From Sphingomonas sp. (GTDB lineage: Bacteria > Pseudomonadota > Alphaproteobacteria > Sphingomonadales > Sphingomonadaceae): a stretch of 64,000 nucleotides of DNA. The position numbers and the translations under genes were made by a program. The stretch is from assembly GCF_017304635.1 (NCBI RefSeq), contig NZ_JAFKMA010000003.1, forward strand, positions 375,585 to 439,584. Reading direction: 5' to 3'. Shown piece after piece: positions 59,125-64,000 of this stretch (position 1 is the stretch's first letter; each line of letters begins with the position of its first letter). The notes below the pieces were generated by a model. That model had not been told where the DNA came from and ran no database searches. It worked only from the letters and a program-made list of their open reading frames with translations.

Positions 59125-61665
59125 ATGTCGTCAGGTCTCGCCATCCGCGCTGCCGTTTCCGTAAGCGCGCTCGCCGTCGCGCTGTTTTCGGTTCCCGCAA
59201 TGGCGCAGGACGCCGCGCCGGCGACGACCCCGCCGGCAGACAAGGCGGCCGATCCCGATACGATCGTCATCACGGCCAAGTCGACCCGATCGGCGACCGC
59301 CATCCCGCAGTCCGAAATTCAGAAGATCCTGCCCGGTGTATCCCCGCTCAAGGCGATCGAGACATTGCCGGGCGTGCTTTATATCACGGCCGATCCGTGG
59401 GGGAATAACGAGCAGAACGCGCAGATCTTTATCCACGGGTTCAATTTCCAGCAGCTCGGCTACACGATGGACGGGATCCCGCTGGGCGACCAGAATTACG
59501 GCAATTACAACGGCCTGTCGCCGCAACGCGCGGTCATTTCGGAAAATGTCGGTCGCGTCGTCGTGACGACGGGGGCCGGCGACCTCGCCACGCCGTCGAG
59601 CAGCAATCTGGGCGGCACGGTCGAGACCTATTCGGCCGAGCCGCTCCATCGCCTGGGGCTACAGGCCAATGCGACGGTCGGCAGCTACAGCACGACTCGC
59701 GGCTACCTCCGCCTCGACATCGGCGACAGCACCAATGCGGGCTACGTCTCCGGCATGCGCCAGCGCGCCCGGGCCTGGGACTTCAACGGTTATCAGCAGG
59801 GCTGGCAGGCCAACGCCAAGTTCGTCCATGACGACCATATCGGCAAGCTGACCTTGTTCCTCGACTATTCGGACAAGCAGGAACCGAACGAGGACGCCAC
59901 CGTGTTCCGCGTGCCCGCGACCAATGCGGTGCAAGCCTATCTGCCCTATACCCGGCCATTCTATTATGCCGACCTGACGGGCGTCCGCGGCTATATGGAC
60001 GCGTTCGGCAATACGCCGGCGGCGGTCGGCAGCAATTATCGCAACTATTATTCGGATGCGCAGCGGACCGACTGGCTTGGCTATGGGCGCTACGACGCGC
60101 ATCTGGCGAAGAACGCGACGTGGTCGACGACGGGTTACTACCATCACAATGACGGCGTCGGGGTCGTCGCCGGGCCGCTCGGCCAGTCGATCACGGTCAT
60201 CCAGGCCTATCTGGATCCCAATTACGCGACCGACTGCCATTTCGGCGGCAACAGCAATGGCGCGTTCGCGTCGAGTTGCACGACGATGACGAGCACACAG
60301 GCACAGACGCTGGGCAGCCAGTTGGTCGCCGCGACCGGCGGTTCCGGCCTAGTGACGCGCACGACCGAATACCGGATCGACCGGGCGGGCGTGATCTCCA
60401 GCCTGGATGTAACGCTGGGCGATCACCAGATCGAGCTCGGCGGCTGGTTCGAACGCAATTCTGCGACGCAGTGGCGGCGCTGGTACGCGGTGCCGCTGGC
60501 GAGCCCGGCGATCAGCACGCCCTATATCCGCCCGCGCAACGTCGAAGCACCGCTGTTCACGCAATACCAGGGCGAAGCGCGCGTCAATACGCTTCAGCTC
60601 CACGTGCAGGACCATTGGCAAGCGACCGACCGCCTGTCGATCGAGGCCGGGGTCAAGACGAGCGCGCAATGGGCCAACGGCTATTATCTCGTGCAGCCGG
60701 TGGCGGGCTCGCTCTCCGGCCTGACCGGCGGCTTACCCAGCGGCCGGATCAGGACGCTCAACTGGTTCCTGCCCGCGGTCGGCGCGACCTATGACGTCAA
60801 CGGGCACGAGCAACTGTATTTCAACGTGCAGAAGAACCTTCACCAGTTCATGACCTATCTGGGCGGCGGGTCGATCTCGCCATGGTTCACCGGCAGCCAG
60901 GCCGCCTTCAACGCCGTCGCGCAGCAGGGTCGCCCCGAAACCAGCTGGACCTATGATGCGGGCGTGCGCACGCGGCGGAGCTTTGCCGGCGCGCTCCGCG
61001 GGTTCGAGGCGCAGGTGAATTATTACCACGTCGTCTTCAGCGACCGGCAACTCGGCATCTCGACCAACCCGGGCGGCATCGCGGGCGGCGCGATCACCGG
61101 CGGCACCTCGATCCTCGTCAATGCCGGCGCGGTGCATACCGACGGCGTCGACGCGGCCTTCACGTGGCGGTTCGGCCGAACTTTCTCGCTCTACAATGCG
61201 ACGTCGTACAACCTGTCGACCTACAAGAGCGACTATACCTCGACCGCGAGCGGGATCGGCGCCGCAACCGGGACGTGCATCGGCGGCTTCGCGGTCGTGT
61301 CGGGGGTCGTGCCGACCTGCGGCAAGCAACTGCCCGGTGTGCCCAAGTTGATGAACAAGACGGTCGCCACGCTCGACGTCGGCCCGTTCGAGGCGCAGCT
61401 GGTCGGAGATTTCGTCGGCAAGCGGTTCGCGACCTACACCAACGACACCAGCGTGCCGGACTATTTCCTGACGTCGCTCCGCCTTGCATTCCAGGTGCCG
61501 ACCGACGTGCTGCACCTGCGCAAAGCCGAGATCAGCCTCAACGTCACCAACCTGACCGACGAGAAGGGGTGGTCGACGGTGTCGATCGGCTCGGCGAACA
61601 ACAGCTATTCGGCCTATCCGATCCCGCCGCGGCAATTCTTCGTCACGGTATCGGCAGGGTTCTGA
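59125..61665 (+). CDS. TonB-dependent receptor (second)
   Basis: An 846-residue outer-membrane transporter. Signal peptide (VSVSALAVALFSVPAMAQ), TonB box DTIVITA (residues about 46-52), plug domain (PGVSPLKAIETLPGVLYITADPWGNNEQNAQIFIHGFNFQQLGYTMDGIPLGDQNYGNYNGLSPQRAVISENVGRVVVTTGAGDLATPSSSNLGGTV), and a barrel ending PPRQFFVTVSAGF. Distinct in sequence from the first receptor and shorter, similar to siderophore/small-ligand type receptors as well as glycan ones. GGGGAAAAAAC precedes the ATG. Divergent from the beta-helix gene, so these two may be co-regulated by the palindrome at 59091. Substrate not known. Confidence 0.93.
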   Translation: MSSGLAIRAAVSVSALAVALFSVPAMAQDAAPATTPPADKAADPDTIVITAKSTRSATAIPQSEIQKILPGVSPLKAIETLPGVLYITADPWGNNEQNAQIFIHGFNFQQLGYTMDGIPLGDQNYGNYNGLSPQRAVISENVGRVVVTTGAGDLATPSSSNLGGTVETYSAEPLHRLGLQANATVGSYSTTRGYLRLDIGDSTNAGYVSGMRQRARAWDFNGYQQGWQANAKFVHDDHIGKLTLFLDYSDKQEPNEDATVFRVPATNAVQAYLPYTRPFYYADLTGVRGYMDAFGNTPAAVGSNYRNYYSDAQRTDWLGYGRYDAHLAKNATWSTTGYYHHNDGVGVVAGPLGQSITVIQAYLDPNYATDCHFGGNSNGAFASSCTTMTSTQAQTLGSQLVAATGGSGLVTRTTEYRIDRAGVISSLDVTLGDHQIELGGWFERNSATQWRRWYAVPLASPAISTPYIRPRNVEAPLFTQYQGEARVNTLQLHVQDHWQATDRLSIEAGVKTSAQWANGYYLVQPVAGSLSGLTGGLPSGRIRTLNWFLPAVGATYDVNGHEQLYFNVQKNLHQFMTYLGGGSISPWFTGSQAAFNAVAQQGRPETSWTYDAGVRTRRSFAGALRGFEAQVNYYHVVFSDRQLGISTNPGGIAGGAITGGTSILVNAGAVHTDGVDAAFTWRFGRTFSLYNATSYNLSTYKSDYTSTASGIGAATGTCIGGFAVVSGVVPTCGKQLPGVPKLMNKTVATLDVGPFEAQLVGDFVGKRFATYTNDTSVPDYFLTSLRLAFQVPTDVLHLRKAEISLNVTNLTDEKGWSTVSIGSANNSYSAYPIPPRQFFVTVSAGF

Positions 61666-61962
61666 GCGGGCATCGGTCACCGGATCCGATACGAACGATT
61701 CGCTGACCGACGACTGGCGTTCGATCTCGGTGGTCACGCGGCATCGTAGAACTTTACGGCGTCTCTCGACGGTAACGCGCGGGGTCGAAAATCGCGGGGT
61801 CGCGATTAACCCTCCGATCGCAATGATTTAGATTGCTCGGACGGCAGACAAGCCATCGCCAATGACAGTTTTATTACAGTAAAGTCCAATCTTTTCAGCA
61901 AGTTGATTACGTGGTTCTAACCATTCGGCGGTACCGGCCGCGACGATTGGTCGGGGGGTTCG

Positions 61963-63699
61963 ATGTTGGGGCGAAGTATCGTCGCGCGCATGCTGTTGCC
62001 GCTGGTTATCATGGCGGCCCTGGTCGCCGCGATCGTGGCGAGCGAGCGGCACGGGCGGCACAGCATCGCGCTGGCGCAGGAGTCGGTGCAGGCCCAATTC
62101 ACCCGTTCGCTGCAATTGACCGAATTGCGCGCGACGAGCCGAGCGCTGCAACGCGATGCGCTCAACCTGCTGACCGAGCGTGATCCCGCCGCCCTGAAGG
62201 AACTGGGCGAGCGCTTCGCGCACCGCTACGTCGATTTCCGGCACGGCCTCGATACCTTCACACCGCGCGATGCCCGCGACCGCGCCTATCTCGCCACGCA
62301 GCGTGACGTCGCGGCGCATCTGGCAACGGTGCGGCAGGCGGCGGCGCGTGATCGCGTCGGTGCCCTCCGCCTGTTCCAGACCGTGCTGCGCCCCAGCGAA
62401 CGACAGGCGTCCAAAGTCGCCGACGCGATGATTACGGCGGACGTCGCCCGGTCCCATAGCCTGGCGAGCGAGCAGCAGGAGCTCGAACGGCAGGTCGACC
62501 GGCAAAGCGTGATGATCGCCGTCGTCCTGACCGTCATCGCCGTTTGCGTGGCGCTGTGGAGTACCTTCTCCACCGTGCTGCGGCCGCTTCGCGAGATCGG
62601 CGACGCGATGCGCGGACTCGCCGGCGGGGATGCGGATATCGACATCCCGCATCGCACACGCCGCGATGCTATCGGTGCGATGGCGCGAGCAGTCGAGGTT
62701 TTTCAGGCCGCCGCACGCGATCGCGACACGTTGCGGGCCGCCGCCGATCGTGCGCACAACGAGGCGACGGCGCTGGCGCAGGCGCGCGAGGCGCACGAGG
62801 CCCGTCAGCGCGCCGACGATCGCCGGCGCGCCGAACTGGACTTGCAGCGCCGTGCGATCGCGACGGAAATGGCGGCGATGATGGAAAGCAGCATTTCCAC
62901 GGTGAACGAAAAGCTGCGCGCATCGGCGTCGCGCGTGTCGAAATCAGCGGATAGCGTCGCCCTCAACGCCGGCGCGGCCGGCCGCAACGCCTCGCGAACC
63001 GCTCGCTCCGCCGACCGAGTCAGCAACGATCTCAACCAGATGATCGCGGGCAGCGACATGACTACGCGATCGATGACGCATCTGCACGACGAAACTCGTC
63101 TGGTCGGAATGGCGACGCGAGCCGCGAGCCGGCGAGCGGACGCGGCAATCGCCGAAATGAACGCGATGATGGCGCATGCCGACCGCGTCGGCGCGATGGC
63201 CGAACTGATCCGAGCGGTGGCGCACAAGGCGAACCTGCTCGCGGTCAACGCCACGATCGAAGCGGCGCGCGTCGGCGAGGCGGGGCAAGGCTTCGCCGTG
63301 GTCGCCAACGAGATGAAGGGGCTGGCACGACAGACCGCCGACGCCACCCGGCAGGTCGATCATCAGGTCGAAGCGATCCGCGAGACCGCGATCGCGACGC
63401 GGCAATCGCTCGGCGAGATCGGCGACGCGGTCAATACGGTGGAGCGGCATGCCGCGCTGGTCGATGAGGCGGTGGAGGATCATCGCGCGAACAGCGCCGA
63501 GCTGAATCGCGGCATCGGTGTCAGTCTCGAACTGCTCGAATCGGCGCACGCGGAGATGCGCGAGCTGACCGCGACGGCCGACGCGACGGTGACGCTGGCC
63601 CATTCGCTCGACAGCGAGGCCAAGTTATTGGCGGCAGACGCCGACGAGGTGGACCTGGCGTTGCGGCGCGTGGTCGACCATTTGCGCGCTGCGACCTGA
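61963..63699 (+). CDS. Methyl-accepting chemotaxis-type receptor
   Basis: A 578-residue membrane receptor. TM1 (residues about 9-26), a periplasmic helical sensor domain (about 27-175), TM2 (about 178-200), a HAMP domain (VLRPLREIGDAMRGLAGGDADIDIPHRTRRDAIGAMARAVEVFQAA), and a signalling domain with the conserved hairpin tip IRAVAHKANLLAVNATIEAARVGEAGQGFAVVANEMKGLA. This departs from the usual QTNLLALNAAIEAARAGE in several positions, so it could serve a chemotaxis-like or other signalling pathway. No CheA/CheW genes are near. Start ATG at 61963. Confidence 0.9.
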   Translation: MLGRSIVARMLLPLVIMAALVAAIVASERHGRHSIALAQESVQAQFTRSLQLTELRATSRALQRDALNLLTERDPAALKELGERFAHRYVDFRHGLDTFTPRDARDRAYLATQRDVAAHLATVRQAAARDRVGALRLFQTVLRPSERQASKVADAMITADVARSHSLASEQQELERQVDRQSVMIAVVLTVIAVCVALWSTFSTVLRPLREIGDAMRGLAGGDADIDIPHRTRRDAIGAMARAVEVFQAAARDRDTLRAAADRAHNEATALAQAREAHEARQRADDRRRAELDLQRRAIATEMAAMMESSISTVNEKLRASASRVSKSADSVALNAGAAGRNASRTARSADRVSNDLNQMIAGSDMTTRSMTHLHDETRLVGMATRAASRRADAAIAEMNAMMAHADRVGAMAELIRAVAHKANLLAVNATIEAARVGEAGQGFAVVANEMKGLARQTADATRQVDHQVEAIRETAIATRQSLGEIGDAVNTVERHAALVDEAVEDHRANSAELNRGIGVSLELLESAHAEMRELTATADATVTLAHSLDSEAKLLAADADEVDLALRRVVDHLRAAT

Positions 63700-63829
63700 T
63701 CGACGAGTAGGCTACGATCGAGGTGCGAGTGCATGGCGAGGCGCCATGCCGAGAAAATCCGCGCCCCATGCACCGCCGGACCAATGCAGACGCGCGGGCA
63801 CCCGATTTATCTGGGCAGCGGCCCGAACG

Positions 63830-64000
63830 TTATCTTCCCGGCTCGACCAGGATCGACTGGTCGATCGAAGCGATGTCGCGGACGCCGGTCAGGGCCATGG
63901 CGACGCGCATTTCCTTCTCGATGAGCTGTAGCAGATTCTCGACGCCGGCCTTCCCACCGGCCGCCAGCGCGTAGAGCCAGGCGCGACCGAGCAGGACGCC
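63830..64000 (-). CDS. lldD: L-lactate dehydrogenase (FMN, LldD family), C-terminal end
   Basis: The last 56 codons of an FMN-dependent alpha-hydroxy-acid dehydrogenase, reading [56 protein letters not shown] and then TAA at 63830. This is the typical LldD C-terminus (VLLGRAWxYAL...[26 protein letters not shown]). The gene continues beyond the window. The family oxidises L-lactate to pyruvate and passes electrons to quinone at the inner membrane. The 130 nt between it and the chemoreceptor gene have no visible feature. Confidence 0.88.
   Translation of the reverse strand, partial: GVLLGRAWLYALAAGGKAGVENLLQLIEKEMRVAMALTGVRDIASIDQSILVEPGR

Overview
The window is a continuous high-GC chromosomal segment from a Sphingomonas-like alphaproteobacterium (Sphingomonadales). 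Evidence for this is a permuted two-piece tmRNA gene whose tag reads ANDNEALAIAA, an NDUFS4-type accessory subunit of respiratory complex I, a sphingomonad-style PEP-CTERM tail (PEPATWAMMILGF), an EPS locus with exosortase/EpsI/EpsD, and many TonB-dependent receptor and LacI features. No phage, IS element, CRISPR array, tRNA or rRNA gene was found.

Region 1 (1-12.6 kb) is housekeeping and metabolism. It holds the end of kynureninase plus tryptophan 2,3-dioxygenase, a small chorismate mutase, octaprenyl-diphosphate synthase, a zinc-type CDF exporter and the HrpB helicase, which carries an in-frame palindromic repeat. It continues with the complex I accessory subunit, a LemA/TPM/TPM/NUDIX minus-strand cluster, MscL, an Rrf2 regulator, ssrA (tmRNA) and a class II aldolase.

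Region 2 (12.8-41.8 kb) is a large exopolysaccharide locus. Plus-strand genes are an MBOAT O-acyltransferase with its partner, a cell-wall hydrolase, the dTDP-rhamnose set rfbCBDA and a glycosyltransferase. The minus strand, read from 39.3 kb down to 21.2 kb, carries an export protein, an outer-membrane barrel, a Wzz-type protein, a tyrosine autokinase, exosortase, EpsI, EpsD, an acyltransferase, the priming sugar transferase, a polymerase/ligase, a methyltransferase, a flippase, two glycosyltransferases, an oxidoreductase, an epimerase and a small PEP-CTERM protein. A TPR lipoprotein and a WecG/TagA glycosyltransferase diverge from the export gene. Most neighbours overlap by 4 nt (ATGA or GTGA), which indicates tight translational coupling. 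Together they would make, modify, polymerise and export a rhamnose-containing polysaccharide.

Region 3 (41.8-61.7 kb) is an accessory nutrient-uptake region. After an SGNH hydrolase and a small membrane protein comes a minus-strand operon: TonB receptor, flavin-dependent halogenase, SapC, cupin/JmjC protein, second halogenase, LacI regulator. A GH3 glucosidase and an MFS transporter diverge from the receptor. The shared promoter region contains a perfect 16-bp LacI-type palindrome. A secreted beta-helix protein and a second TonB receptor follow. This receptor/double-halogenase/SapC/cupin/LacI module beside a GH3/MFS pair is the strongest candidate for an incompletely described system.

Region 4 (61.9-64 kb) has a chemoreceptor and the C-terminus of L-lactate dehydrogenase (LldD).

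Coordinates of start codons were decided by eye from overlaps, ribosome-binding sites and family N-termini. Domain calls come from motif recognition, not from database searches.
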